Positions 24,410-37,050 of a stretch of 64,000 nucleotides of DNA are shown here, piece after piece. The position numbers and the translations under genes are program-made. Source of the DNA: Pseudorasbora parva (taxonomy: Eukaryota > Chordata > Actinopteri > Cypriniformes > Gobionidae); contig NC_090178.1 of assembly GCF_024679245.1 (NCBI RefSeq), positions 14,753,861-14,817,860 on the forward strand. Direction: 5' to 3'. The stretch's first letter is position 1, and each line of letters begins with the position of its first letter. The notes beneath the pieces are model-generated. The model was not told the DNA's origin. It was given only the letters and a program-made list of their open reading frames with translations, and did no database searches.

Positions 24410-24506
24410 TTAACGTGGAGACTGGGTTCTGGTGAAATCACAAAACAAAATGCACATAAACGTGTCCCTGCTGTCTCCCATCACTGATAAACATCTTTGG
24501 TTTTAA

Positions 24507-25182
24507 AGGTGTAGTATGTAATATCTTTGCTGTAAAATATCCAAAAACCACCAGGCAATTGTTGTATATTTTGTTCAGTTGAGTTCTTACAATATCCCCA
24601 ATTTTTCCAACTGTTTGTAAATTGTGAGAAAAAGCTATTTTAACCAAGACGTCTGAGGGAGTGATCTGTCAATTGCATCATATCTGCGTTACCCTCGGTT
24701 TCTGATTTTATTTTGCAGAAGCGCTTTACTCTTAGCAGTGTCCATCAAGTGTCACAGCAGCCACTGAGCGAACACACAGAGTAACGTTATAAAATAATTT
24801 TAAACACACTTAAATATATCTAATATGATAAACAGAGCTGCGTTACCTCGTACTCATGACCAGAAAAGCGGAAATGGCGCCGGCGACAGTGTCTCGTCAT
24901 AGTTGAAGTCCTGTTGCTTGCGAGCCGTGTGTTGCGCAACAATCGCTCCAGCGACCTTGCTCAGCTCCCTCAACACTCTGTCCTGCTCTGCTTCACGGTA
25001 ACGTTAATAACGGCATCCATGAACTTGATTTCTACCCGAGTCCTAGCCCGATTCTTTTCCACCTGCTGTGAGGCGAAGACCACAAGTCCCAAGATTCTGA
25101 GCTCAAACTTTTCGTCATCAAAGTACGTCTTTGTTTTGAATATGCGCCCTCTGGTGGACGGAAAAAAATACTTAGTGTAGCT
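24507..25182. mobile_element. TTAA-flanked non-autonomous element, ~676 bp
   Basis: TTAA at 24503-24506 and 25183-25186. Left end aggtgtagtatgtaata; inverted right end agctacactaagtattt. The gtgtagcttta end is shared with the element at 56063-56491. Small open frame 24914-25180 is not recognised. Confidence 0.75.
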
Positions 25183-25186
25183 TTAA

Positions 25187-26756
25187 ACTACTATTTAAAT
25201 TAATTCCTGGACATCGTAATGTTTTTTTTTTTTCTTGCAATTGTTATTGTACATATCTGATAGCATTGTATATGTCTAGAGGTGGGAAACATTCACTGTG
25301 TGAATTTCGAATAAGAGACACTTGTGTACTGTGGCTTTTCTGGTGAAACACCACTTTCTGGTGGTGACTTTTACAGCGTAAGACATGTGAGTGAGCCTAA
25401 AAGCAGTTTTGGAAGCTGAAACATAAGAACAGAGTCATCCACTGTTCTGCTTTGAAGAACCCACTTTTGCCCTTGTGCTCCATCTGTCATCATCCCCTTC
25501 CATTGACAACACATTAATCGCGGAGGCTCAGAGAGGCTTTTACCCAAAGTCTCTTATTCTTTACCCTTGGCATCATGCCGCTGGTTCAAATCCCATCGGC
25601 ATAGTGCATGTTTGTTGTTGTGGAAAAGTGGTTTGTTAATGTGTATAGCAGGGCCTGTATTGTACTGTATATCTACCGGGTTTCGGTGCAGATGTGTCAA
25701 CACAAGTCCAATGGGAGCTCTAATCAGAGGAAGAGTGCACTCGAGGGCCACGCAAAGTCGTTTGCTGCCGGCTAGAGCTGATAGATAGGCCCGCTGTGGA
25801 CCCTTAGACTGGGCCAGAGTGGTGCCGCCCCCTTCCCGCTAAACAAGCCTGACATCTCTACGGCCCACCTGCAGCTTATGTGTCCGTGTGGCCCTGACTC
25901 ATTGGCACGCTCCAGAGAGCGTGACAAAAATAGCCTGCCTCCACACCTCCTTCTTTTATCGCACTCTTCTAATTCATGTGTTTACTTGTATGCAACCGAT
26001 AGTGGCCTTTGATGTGCTTTTTTTGCGAATCACGCTTGATTTCTCTCAAAAGCGCTTGGGTTAAATTGTGGGCAGAGAGAGGGGTCAGAGCCTTGAACTT
26101 CTGTCATTTCTTATGCTCAACACATATTTGCTTGAAAGCTCCTTTCATTAAATTGAAATAGATTTAATATTGCAGCTTACCCTGTGTATTTCAATGGGTG
26201 TGTGATTTCTAACAATACTTCAGGGAATGTTCATTGTTCACTGGTTCATGCCATGTAGCAGCATGGAAAATGGCCAGATGTGAATATTGCAGGAATTAAT
26301 CATTCATCACCGTGTGGCCAAAGAGGGATGGTATTTTCCACTCAAAATCTTCAGTTACTAAAAATGGATCAATATGATAGATTCAGTCTTGATTTGCCTG
26401 ATCGCTCATGGCAGCTAATTAAATTGAGTTATTTCTCTGTAGTTTTTCGTGTGACAGGTCTGTGGTTGTTTCAGCAGACAGCGGTGGTGCAAGTACTCTA
26501 AAAATATCTGTAGAAATAGTCAACAATACCATTGTTCCCTATACAGACAGGGCTAACTATTCACTAGACACTGACTAATATAGTAAAGAATCACATTTGT
26601 TCCACTGATATAAATGTAGTCTCTGTGCAACTCACTTCTGATATAATCAGAAAAAATACTTAATTAAATGTGACATTGTTTAGCCTGTTGAAAAATAAAC
26701 TGCAGGTAACCTGTTTTGCATCTTGTATATATTACCCTGTATATAAAATGAAAATG
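25187..26756. other. Unique sequence, no gene recognised
   Basis: About 1.5 kb of non-repetitive sequence. Open frames at 25554-25788 (both strands) and 26280-26501 have no recognisable motif. Confidence 0.35.
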
Positions 26757-26837
26757 TCTTTTTTCTTTTGTGGAACATAACATGAGGAAGAGAAAATGAT
26801 GAGAAAATTTTAATTTGGGTGAGAACTATCCCTATAA
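26757..26837. mobile_element. Right end of a TTAA-type cyprinid element
   Basis: Decayed tcttttgtggaacataacat ... tttgggtgagaactatccct, the end signature of the same abundant class as 7324. The left part is absent. Confidence 0.5.
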
Positions 26838-27018
26838 TACCCATTTAAAACCCATTAATCTCATGGCATTATTTATGCAATTGTAATTGCAGTGTGAATG
26901 CATTCATGCCCCCTCTGAGCTGCAAAATACAGTCTGTAAATAGATCTAAATACCAATTCAGTTGCAGCTTCTGAAAAAAAAGGCTATTGTAGCCTATATT
27001 GTATGTATAATAAATTAT

Positions 27019-28363
27019 ACGATACTTCTGATCATCCTTGAGATGGTTCTACACCTTCATTTGAGTCCAGCTGTGTTTGATTAAACTGATTGGACTTGAT
27101 TAGGAAAGCCACACACCTGTCTATATAAGACCTTACAGCTCACAGTGCATGTCAGAGCAAATGAGAATCATGAGGTCAAAGGAACTGCCTGAAGAGCTCA
27201 GAGACAGAACTGTGGCAAAGCACAGATCTGTCCAAGGTTACAAAATAATTCCGTTGCACAGTGGCCTCCATAATCCTTAAATGGAAGACGTTTGGGATGA
27301 CCAGAACCTTTTCTAGAGCTGGCCGTCCAGCCAAACTGAGCTATCAAGGGAGAAGAGCCTCGGTGAGAGAGGTAAAGAAAAACCCAAAGATCACTGTGGC
27401 TGATCTCCAGAGAGGCAGTCAGGAGATGGGAGAAAGTTGTAGAAAGTCAACCATTACTGCAGCCTTCCACTATTCTGGGCTTTATGGCAGAGTGGATCAA
27501 CGGAAGCCTCTCCTCAGTGCAAGACACATGAAAGCCTGCATGGAGTTTGCTTGAAAAACACCTGAAGGACTCCAAGATGGTGAGAAATAAGATTATCTGG
27601 TCTGATTAGACCAAGATAGAACTTTTTGTCTTTAATTGTGTTATGTGTGGAGAAAACCAGGCACTGCTCACCACCTGTCCAATACAGTCCCAACAGTGAA
27701 GCATGGTGGTGGCAGCATCATGCTGTGGGCGTGTTTTTCAGCTGCAGGGACAGGACGACTGGTTAGAAAAATCGAGGAAAAGATGAATGCGGCCAAGTAC
27801 AGGGATATCCTGGATGAAAACCTTCTTTAAAGTGCTTAAGACCTTGGTTCAACTTCCAACAAGACAATGACCCTAAAAACACAAAGAAATAAAAATAACG
27901 AAGGAGTGGCTTCACAACAACTCTGTGACTGTTCATGAATGGCCCAGCCAGAGCCCTGACTTAAACCCAATGGTCTCAGGAGAGACCTGAAAATGACTGT
28001 GTGTGTACCAACATTTACCATCCAACCTGACAGAACTGGAGAGGACCTGCAAGAAGTGACGGCAGAGTATCCCCAAATGCAGGTGTGAAAAAACTTGTTG
28101 CATCTTTCCCAAAAAGACTTATGGCTGTATTTGATCAAAAGGGTGCTTCTACTAAATACTGAGCAAAGGGTCTGAATGCTTAGGACCATGTGATATTTCA
28201 GTGTTTTTTTTTTCTTTCTTTTTTTATAAATCTGCAAAAATGTCAACAATTCTGTGTTTTTCTGTCAATATGGGGGTGCTGTTAAAAATTATTTAAGCAA
28301 ATGGCTGCAATATAACAAAGAGTGAAACATTTAAGGGGGTCTGAATACTTTCCGTACCCATTG
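27019..28363 (+). mobile_element. Tc1-like relic (family E)
   Basis: The right end aagggggtctgaatactttc ... cccattg stops before TA at 28364-28365, the terminal signature of a widespread fish Tc1. The left terminal inverted repeat is truncated, but the inner 5' region (agctgtgtttgattaaactg) is present. Confidence 0.85.
27170..28085 (+). pseudogene. Family E Tc1 transposase, multiply broken
   Basis: Starts MRSKELPEELRDRTVAKHRS; helix-turn-helix region follows. A piece at 27261-27554 includes FSRAGRPAKLS. At about 27600 the WSDETK block reads WSD-stop-TK, a nonsense change right after the first catalytic D. The [18 protein letters not shown] block is at 27705-27755. The QQDNDPKNTK block near 27860 keeps the second D. 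At 27955 SPDLNP is followed by a deletion that removes the third catalytic E. Confidence 0.9.
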
Positions 28364-28365
28364 TA

Positions 28366-29371
28366 TATATATATATATATTATATATATTAAAATATTTA
28401 TTCGTGATTAATCGCATATTGTCATAAGTTAACTCGTGATTAATCGCAATTTAATCGCACAGTTTTATCAGTTCTAAATGTAACTTAAATTAATATGTTT
28501 TTAAGTTTTTAATACTCTAATCAACATGGGTATGGACAAATATCCATGCTTTATGCAAATGTACGTTTATTATTCAGAGCATGAAGACTAGACATGTATC
28601 AAAGGTCACAGATGTTTTTCAAAGAACTAGTTCATGTCTCTTAGGCCTAAGCTTAAAAATTCAGAATAAGCAGTGATTTCTCTCATTTTAAGAATATTAA
28701 TAAAGGGAGTTTTTACACTAGCAGTTTAATTCAGAACAGGGCACAGTTCGTGTGAATAATTTGTAATGTGAAAGCTGTCATGCGGACCTGAGAGCACACC
28801 AGTACCACACCATACCTGGAGGAGGTCCATATTCCACGAGTAGGAATACAGTGTGGCCCCTTTAAGAGATGCGCGCTCCCTATTGTGTGCGCACCGAACT
28901 GTGGCGCTCTTGTTCAGAAAAGTAAGCTGCGTATTCCTTTTAGCCGATTGTAATGTATTTAGTTCAATAAAACACGTGTACTGTGTAAGTGGTGATAATG
29001 TTAATGATTTACCTGAGCGAGACTGAGCTTGCAGTGCATCGTGCTCAGACTGCAGAGAATGTGCTCAGTGAAAAAACACACTTTTCTTTCGACCTGGAGT
29101 CTAATAAAAGTTAAGCAGAAAATATGGTGGCTTATGTAGGCTATAACTGCACTTGTTTCAGAGTAATGTTACTGTTAACTCTTTTCTTTCCCTATTAATG
29201 TTTGCTGCTGCATCCTTTACGTCTATGGCTGATGTCAATTTCTCCAACTACGGGCCATGGATCAAACAGAAAACGTGCCCTGTGTTAATAAAATGAGTGC
29301 CCTTAAAATGAATTTCCGTTAAATAAATTATAGTATATAAATTATATATTAGGGCTGTCAAAATTAACCCC
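28366..29371. other. Repeat-derived AT-rich region
   Basis: 28400-28460 repeats cgtgattaatcgca motifs, and 29349-29368 reads tagggctgtcaaaattaa, an end type seen on fish hAT-like elements with attaatcgc subterminal repeats. I suspect one decayed hAT element cut on its right by the next Tc1 piece, but target duplications are not visible. Confidence 0.4.
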
Positions 29372-29672
29372 CTCCACATCATTCAATTCAGGTGTTCCAA
29401 TCACTTCCACGGCCACATCTGTATAAGATCAAGCACCTTAATAGAACACCTTTGGGATGAATTAGAGCAGAGACTGCGAGCCAGGCCTTCTCGTCCAATA
29501 TCAGTGCCTGACCTCGCAAATGTGCTTCTAGAAGAATGGTCAAAAAATCCCATAAACACACTCCTAGACCTTGTGGAAATCCTTCCCAGAAGAGTTGAAG
29601 CTGTTATAGCTGACCAACTCCATGTTAAACCCTATCGATTAAGAATGGGATTTCATTCAAGTTTGTCCCAAA
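29372..29672 (+). mobile_element. Deletion derivative of a family B Tc1
   Basis: A 5' untranslated part (29372-29440, tcaattcaggtgttccaatc) is joined directly to the C-terminal transposase coding end. The frame ending at 29704 contains ARPSRPISVPDLANVLLEE and LLDLVEILPRRVEAVIADQL, the family B C-terminus. Everything between, including all catalytic residues, is deleted. Confidence 0.8.
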
Positions 29673-32089
29673 ACCTTTGTGCGTGTGTGTGCTTGCTTGC
29701 ATGAGTGTGTGCGTACGTGCGTGTGTGTGTGCGTGCGGACATGTCTTAGGGAAAAAGCAAGGACAGTAAATGAAAATTATATTTGTTATATTATAATGTG
29801 TTTGTTAAATAATGGTGGTAATAACTGTTCAGAATATTACTATAACCTGTGAGTATTTTACACAAAGCACAGGAATTTAAGAAAAAACTTTGCAAATAGC
29901 AAAGTTGTTAGTAACATAAATTTGGTGGTATACAGTCTGCCTTTTTTAGGAGGGAAGCTCAGGGCACCAAGCTTGCTGACATGGGGCACTGCATCCCCAA
30001 TTAGAACCACCCCTGCTGATACCTCTATACACTGTTTGGGTAATTGGCATGTAACAAGATTATGGGAATTGAGTCCTAGGATTAAAGAGTTATCAGATAC
30101 TAGAGTGCATGTAATTTCCCTTGTTTGTTTTTGTAACAGATTTAAAAAAAATAAATTAAAAATTGAGCTCATTAAGGAAACATGATTTTGCTCGAAAAAC
30201 ACATTGTAAACAGACAGCAACTTGACCCATCTGTATACCAGTTGAAATGCAGTAATATTGGGAGCCAAGTATGTAGAGCAAATTGCAAAAAGGTTAGTGA
30301 ATAGATGAATTTTGTGGAAATGTGATAGCCTGAAAAAAAAAAAAAAAAAATCAGTTGAGTGTCAGATGTGTTTAAGGCCAGTGACTTAGTGTGCAAGCAT
30401 GCATGCGTGCGTCTCACTGGACGCAAGTGTGTGCGTACTCTCTTATCCCTTTGTGTTTGCACTCGTCGTCTTGTTAATTGTCTCTGATTTGTGTGTTTGT
30501 TGAGTTATCTTGTCAGTACATGAGTAAATGAATGTTTTATGAGTCAAGGCCTTTTAAGTATGCTCATTCCCCAGACTCAAGCTGTCACTTCCAATTCAGC
30601 TGTATTCCGCTTCCCGTTCCCCACGCTCACAATGAGGAATATTACGGCTGACATGGCTTAATTACATGAGTATGTTAAGCCTGAACACATCACCTCATGC
30701 CTCACACAGGTCACTTGTGCCACAGGTTTGTTTCTTGGTCAATCGTCACCTAAGGCCGTTGTCTCTCTGATCTGGTTTTTATTTGCATGACTAAAAATAA
30801 TCAGCGGAGGGGCTTCACTGTCTCATAAACTACATTCAATAAAACTATGTGCCGGCTCTCACATATGTATTTTTAATGAGCACAAAATAAGTTAGAATGA
30901 TACACTGGCATTCATTTATTTGCGAGTTGTTAAAGTGCATGGTGCACCCACACAAGGAGGCTGATTTTTATTTTTATTTTTATTTTTATTTTTTTGGGGG
31001 GGGCAGCCATCGTTAGTGTACCGGCAAGGTGAACACAAGCAGCACTAATGAATGAATAATGACGGTCACCAAGGTAACTGTGCATATCTATGCAGTGCAT
31101 CCTATTTACAATGAGGGACAAAATAAAATGAAACGTTTGCTTGTTCTGCCAAAGCAGTGGTGCAGAGCAGCATTTTATCTCATTAATAAATGCCAGATAA
31201 AATCCAGTGCTGTGACTTCCAATCCCCGAGACAAACCATTAATGTTGCACAGCGTAAAATCAATAAACACTAGATCGTAATGGCTGAAATCTATTAGTAA
31301 TAGCAGACAAACTCATAGGTACAATGCTAAGTAGTTAGCTTGATTAGTCAAGTCATTAATGTGAATTATTGAGCGTAATGGTTCAAGTTAGAGCTCCTTC
31401 AGCTTACCGGACAACAACATTTCCATTAAATGATTCAAGTAATGAGACTAAATCACCGTGTACATAGTACTTAAAAAGCAGTTGTAAAAAAAAAAAAAAA
31501 AACTCTGTTTTTGAACTAATTCTTTGGTACATATACAATAAAGCTCCAATACTCATGGTATTTTTTTGTAAAGAAACAGTATACGACTATAGACTGAATG
31601 CGTAATATGTATGCGCATGACATCACAGTTTTCACAAAATCATATCATATCCAAATATTTGCACATTAAAATCTGTTCTCCAAAAGTTTGCATTTCCAGG
31701 GCCACCAAATGCTGTTGTCGTGAAAATGACCGGCAAAAACGCGCAAAAAAGTTTTCAGTTTTTGGTTGAAAACGGTGTCCTGTAAGGGTATGTTACACTA
31801 CAGCGATGTAGCGGAGTGCGAGGCACAACCTAACGCGGGGTTAGTTGTAACACGCATGGTTTAAAACTTTCCAGACACGCCAGGATGACAAAACGTTGTA
31901 TTTGCTAGCTGCCATATCAACATTGTTTGGAAAAAAAACAGCTCCAAAATGAAAAAAAAAAAAAAAAATGTATTGGAAGATATCACTGAACATTTATTTA
32001 ACCGTATAGCAAAAGTACATTTCTTACTTCAGTTTATTTTTCATCTCTCTTTTTTGTTTATTTAAAATAAGACAAATCTGATATTATTA
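29673..32089. other. Mostly unique sequence; small simple repeats
   Basis: Contains a (TTTTA)n/G8 tract at 30965-31003, A runs at 30332-30350 and 31487-31501, and a dispersed-repeat-like segment at 31690-31800 (gtgaaaatgaccggcaaaaa). 30540-30780 is balanced and non-repetitive. No exon can be supported. Confidence 0.35.
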
Positions 32090-32590
32090 AGGGACAAGCG
32101 TCGAATGTGCAAAGGCACCTACTGAAACCGTTAGCGTTCTTCTTATTATTTTTCTGCCATTTCTTCTTCTTTTCTTCCTCTCTTGAGAATAGAACCGCTT
32201 GCGGGAAAATTATGAAATTTGGAACATTGATAGAGGTCAGAACCAATAGTAACCACACCAAATTTAGATTCTCTAAATCATTGCTTTTAGCGCCACCAAC
32301 TGTCTAAAGTTGTCCTCATGTTTATGCTAATAACTTTTGAACCTTAATGGCTAGAAACAAAATAATTTTCCTTTGATTCCTTAGCTCAAGCCGATTTGTC
32401 AAATTTCCGTTATGCAAATTTCCCCGACATTTTGATTTTTCAGAAGAACCTACTTTTTCAAACTTCACCTAGGGCGTTCCTCCGATTTGCACGAAAATTG
32501 AACCAGATAATCTTCAGGTGGTACCAACAAAAAGTTATGGAATTCAAGTTGATTCATCTCTGTCTCTGTGATTTGGCTCTGTGTTTTAGG
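32090..32590 (+). repeat. Unclassified dispersed repeat
   Basis: The text around agaaccgcttgcgggaaaat, attatgaaatttggaaca and cctccgatttgcacgaaaat is a pattern I associate with a dispersed zebrafish/cyprinid repeat. Ends and class are unknown. Confidence 0.4.
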
Positions 32591-34093
32591 TTTTTAAACG
32601 AAAAAAAAAAGGCCCCTAAACCAAATGTTTCTCAGCATTTGTCATTTTAAGCCACCAAAAAAACATGTTTATTTTTTTTTAATGCACACGACTTTGGAGT
32701 CTGTTGGAGAACTGGGAGATCTGTGTTTGCCCCAGAGTGTAGGTATCAGAGCCAGAGGAAGGATAATGTATTTGGCTCCAGAGTACATCACATGTGGCAC
32801 TTTAATGTGACAGCTGGACTCTTTGGGCACTTTGGCTGGGCATGGACAGCCCAGGAATGCCGCGCTAATGGTGCTCAGAAGGTGACAGCCGCAGAGGCAC
32901 GGGCCCGTTGCAGCCCCTCTGTCAGCCCACACGGCTGCTCTGGTTGACGTCTGGGTGCGGATTTCCTCCTCCGTGTGCCACTCACCCACAAGGACGCTGG
33001 CTAATTTAAGCATGCCTGGTGACAGCCGTGAATTGGTGGGATTAGGCTTTTTTGGGGGAGCCGGGAAAAATCAACACACAGTCAGACGCAAGTGTCTCCT
33101 TCTCTTCAAAACCAATGATCTCAGATGTCCTTTTATCAGGCGGAAACATCCACGTGGTAGCCTCTCTCGATCACTGGGTGAACTGCAATGGGTATTGTGA
33201 TTTTGAATAACACGTGGCGAGTTTTGCGGTAATAGATATTATTTTGAATGGAACATGTTTTATGTTTTTTTAAATCTTTTGTTTGGAATAGCTGACATAT
33301 TTTGAACATATGAACATATTTTCAAAAAGAGCAGTACTCAACAGAATGCAGTGATTGGAATGCTAAATCTCATCATGCAGTTTGCTCAACTTTTGTTCCA
33401 GTCAAAACTTGACCAAACTACCAAAAAATATTTATACATTTTTTTCAAGATAATAACCAAATAGCACTCATGCAACATAATGAAGTCATGTGATAAGAAT
33501 ATAGAGTAGTATACTACTGTTCGAAACATTTGCACATGTCTACTTATCATTTTTAAAATAGTAATCAGTATACAGTTTATACTGCACAATATGCTTTAAA
33601 TTGTAAGCTATTGTTCCTTCCCAAACACAGCCTTCATTTACTGATGCGATTTGAGTGTTTTAAATTGACTAAACCGTATAGCCTATCACTTTCTGTAAAT
33701 GCTCAGTTTCTTTGTCTGAGTCTCTTGATGAATAAGTTCATAATTTTGGAGTATTAAAAATTGTTGTATTGCCAATGTGTAAATGGCTTGTTATAAACTT
33801 TAAAAACAAGACCTTCCCTGACTTCCTAGGTTGGAAGACTGTAGGCTATTTTTTATGTGAAGGACTTAGGACGTTCTTGCCTGGACAAAGTAAAAAAAAA
33901 AAATGTTAACACTAGCAAAAGTGGATTTGGGCACCTTAAGTGCACCTACGCCATGCGCTTCAGGCCATGCACTCAGATTGTTAAAATAGGGCCTTTAATC
34001 TAATGTATGGCGATGGGTGCATTTTCATTTTGCCATCAACTTTGTAATCAGGGTTCATAAATAAGATGCCAATAAACCAACCCATTCTCAATA
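32591..34093. other. Unique-looking sequence, no gene
   Basis: GC-balanced block at 32690-33200 has open frames on both strands (the longest is 32669-33013 minus, 114 residues) but no motif. 33900-33990 resembles the end of a dispersed element (gcaccttaagtgcacctac). Confidence 0.35.
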
Positions 34094-34383
34094 CCAAGTC
34101 GTCAAAATCAAAACGCGAAGTGCCTTCCGCGTCTCAATGAAGAAGCTAAAGGTACCCCTATAAGCATCTCTATATCAATCCGCTGGGTACCTTATTGATT
34201 TCAGTAGTTTTCTCAATGCATCAGATGAAGACACAAATTTCCTTTTTTGCATTCGAAAAAGCAGACATGACTTTACTTGTATATTTCTGTGCATCTAACC
34301 CCATTCCTACCCTAAACGTACCCACTTCTAAACAATATAAAACACGTAACAGGCATAAAGATATTTATTACAAAAAATGACCA

Positions 34384-35695
34384 GGGCTGCATTTCCCGAT
34401 AACGTTGTCTCTTAGAGCGCTACGAAGACTCTAAAGGTTTAACTTAACTGAAGGTATACCATTTCTAGGTGTGTTCCCCGAACTATACCTTAGGAGGTCG
34501 CTTAAGGTATACCTTCTTAAGTGCGACGTTAGCGGGTGCTGTCCGTGGCGGCGGTGCTGAATTGGCTTATATCGATGGCTCAATAATCGATTATTTACTC
34601 TATTCAGGGGCTGTTTCACTGCGTTATGCGAAAAAATTATGTTCTTTATAAAATAAGCACTTCAGAAATAGTTGAACTTTCATTTATCATAAAAAATTGC
34701 ACCTAAATTTTACTTAATTCTGAAATGAGTGCACGAACAAGCAATCTCATGCTCATGAGCATCACGCGTCATTTAAATTATTACAATATATTTTCCACAG
34801 TGTCTTGATTTACTCCACAACCAGGGATGATTGACCATGTAGCAGCTGCATCACATTATTGTGTAAATAACTAAATTATATTATTAGATGGCCTAGTCAA
34901 TAAAAACGCAACACGCAAAACATATAATCAGCTGATATGGCGGAGAAAAAAGAAAGAAAGAGAAGAGCCGCCAGCAGCTGATTTTAGGGCTGAGGGAGTA
35001 GCTGTCCCTCAGCCCTAAAATCCAACAACAAGTAGCTCCAACAAGATCTAAAAGCTGCTGAATTTGCTTTCGTGGTAGGTGAAATTTCTTTTAATAGCAG
35101 CTTCTGACATGGTAGCCAGGGGACTAAAGTTTTCATGTATGAAATAGTGCACATACACTAAATGGCTCCGCGGACGGCGCCATTTTGATTTAGCACAATT
35201 CTATTCGCTGCCTCCCTGCCAAAGTTTGACTAAACCCTCTTCCACAATCATTCCCTTTAAATAGGCTCCTAAGCCTTTCCTGTCTAATGGTTAGCCAGGT
35301 GATGTACCTTTGGATAATAATATCATTAAAAAGCTAACAACCATCAGTGTTTGTAATGACATTTTTTATGACAATTTTAATCCTTGCATAAAAAAAAACA
35401 ACAACAATTCAATTAGCCTTATTGAACACTGGGTGTATATTGCAACTTCGGAATTATATTCGTATAGACTGACATATAAAGCAGTCTATGCACAGTGGTG
35501 GCCACTAGTGGAATGAACTGTTAATAGTGATAAGGTATAGCTAAGAGTGGTCCAGACCAACCTTACGAAAGTATGACTTAAAGAAGGTATTCTTAACTAA
35601 GTTCGTTTCGGGAAACACATATTAACGTTAAGGGATACCTTAAGGTATAACTTAAGAAGGACGTAGAGTTAAGAACGTTTCGGGAAATGCAGCCC
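34384..35695. mobile_element. Non-autonomous DNA element with gggctgcatttcccga ends
   Basis: Inverted ends gggctgcatttcccgataacgtt and gggctgcatttcccgaaacgtt. Subterminal parts are dense in the palindrome aaggtatacctt and close variants on both sides (34450, 34505, 35630-35650), a pattern expected for repeated transposase-binding sites. 1312 bp, no transposase. Target duplication is unclear; superfamily not assigned. Confidence 0.7.
34981..35021. repeat. 17-bp perfect hairpin
   Basis: attttagggctgaggga (34981-34997), 7-base loop, then its exact complement (35005-35021). It lies inside the 34384-35695 element. A strong cruciform or RNA stem is predicted; role unknown. Confidence 0.85.
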
Positions 35696-35888
35696 AAAAC
35701 AGTATAAAAGTATTAACTTATGTTGAATTCCAAGTATTCTGTCGTACAAAGTCATAAGATATCTTCATGTAAACAACAGAGTTGATCTTAAAGTTTTTTT
35801 AAGTAATTGCTGAAATGATAACCTGGCCCTTCCGTGAACACGCACTCAGTCATACCTCATTCAATTGATACACCCGACTCTTTAGCAT

Positions 35889-36074
35889 GACGCAATCTGT
35901 CACAAGACACACGAGAGCCAATGGCATTTTACAATCAAAGCTGACGTAACGACGCAATTGATCACGAGACATACGAGAGTCAATGGCATTTTACAATCAA
36001 AGCTGACGTAACGACGCAATTGATAACGAGACATACGAGAGCCAATGCAATTTCACTATGAAATGTGATGTAAC
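35889..36074. repeat. 62-bp tandem repeat, three copies
   Basis: Units at 35889-35950, 35951-36012 and 36013-36074. Each begins gacgcaat and contains gagagccaatg (an inverted CCAAT-like box reads in attgg form on the other strand) and ends near tgacgtaac. The first two are close; the third is more diverged. Confidence 0.9.
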
Positions 36075-36906
36075 GTTTCTTCGGGTGGCAATTTTTAAAA
36101 TTCGAATGTGTTCATGATCTTTGGCGGATGGAGACGCTGGCCGCTTTTGGGGATTTTCTTCACAAAAATCAATTGTTTGGCCTCGGAACACTTTGTACTT
36201 TTTGAATAAATTGTGCATACAGTCGTATCTGCCTGTTATATCCTGTTTTTTTATATCATATAATACACGTGTCTAAATAGCTTGTAAAATAAATAAAATG
36301 TAAAATAAATGTAATTAAATTATGCTGGCTGATAAAATTGACAATCACACTCTAACATGTCATAATGGCAGAATCATAACCCAATATAATTTCATATGGC
36401 GATAACATTTCCACGCCCATGACACGAAAGGTTTCTCATTGAAATCAATAGAGCACACTGCGGTTGAAAAAAGACGCCCAGGGTACCTTTAACGTCTTCT
36501 TGGTGATGTGAAAGGCACTTGACCATGCTTCAGATGTTGACGCCTTGTTGCAGTGTCATTTTTCATCAAACTATAAATTGAATTATTTCCGTTTTTTGTC
36601 ACAGCATAGAGGAGGTATCCTTGATTAAAGTGCTGTTAACTCTCTATATCTTAATATAGTTTTAATGGCAATACAACACATTCAGCCTTTTAAAAAGGTT
36701 TTTAGTTGTTAATGCTACTTTGGCCATTTTATGGGGCTTTATGTAAGCATTGTGTTCGTGTAAAGTTGTAGCACTGATCCTGTGGCATTATTTTGATACT
36801 AAAGACAGTTTTATTGTATCCAAATGCATGTATAACACTTAAGGCTGTAACTGTTTTAAAGGCTGAATTAGGCTTAAACTCAATAGACTCATTATTTTGT
36901 AATCTC

Positions 36907-37050
36907 TAATAATAATAATAATAATTCATTACATTTATATAGCGCTTTTCTAGGCACTCAAAGCACTTTACATAGAAGGGGAAATCTCCTCAACCTTCAT
37001 ATGATCTTACAAAAGGAGAATGTGAGGTAAATTATAACTGGGTGTCCTAA
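36907..37050 (-). mobile_element. SINE 3' fragment
   Basis: (TAA)n tail at 36907-36925, then, on the minus strand, the same 3' end as the SINE at 21617: aagtgctttgagtgcc and aagcgctatataaatgtaat preceded by ggttgaggagatttcccctt. The 5' part is absent, as in 5'-truncated retroposition. Confidence 0.75.

Larger units (their letters stand above)
34094..36548. mobile_element. Outer element of a nested stack (imperfect ~65-bp TIRs)
   Basis: The left arm 34094-34160 (ccaagtcgtcaaaatc ... gaagaagctaaaggtaccc) and right arm 36480-36548, inverted (caaggcgtcaacatc ... aagaagacgttaaaggtaccc), align with mismatches. Between them lie another element (34384-35695) and a 62-bp tandem repeat. No coding capacity. 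No target duplication was found, so the outer limits are approximate. Confidence 0.5.

Noticed and set aside
29858..30268. 136-residue minus-strand frame
   Set aside because: Low-complexity hydrophobic sequence with no family resemblance; expected by chance in 64 kb of AT-rich DNA.
32669..33013. 114-residue minus-strand frame in a GC-balanced block
   Set aside because: No motif, no splice signals that I could support, and overlapping plus-strand frames are equally open.
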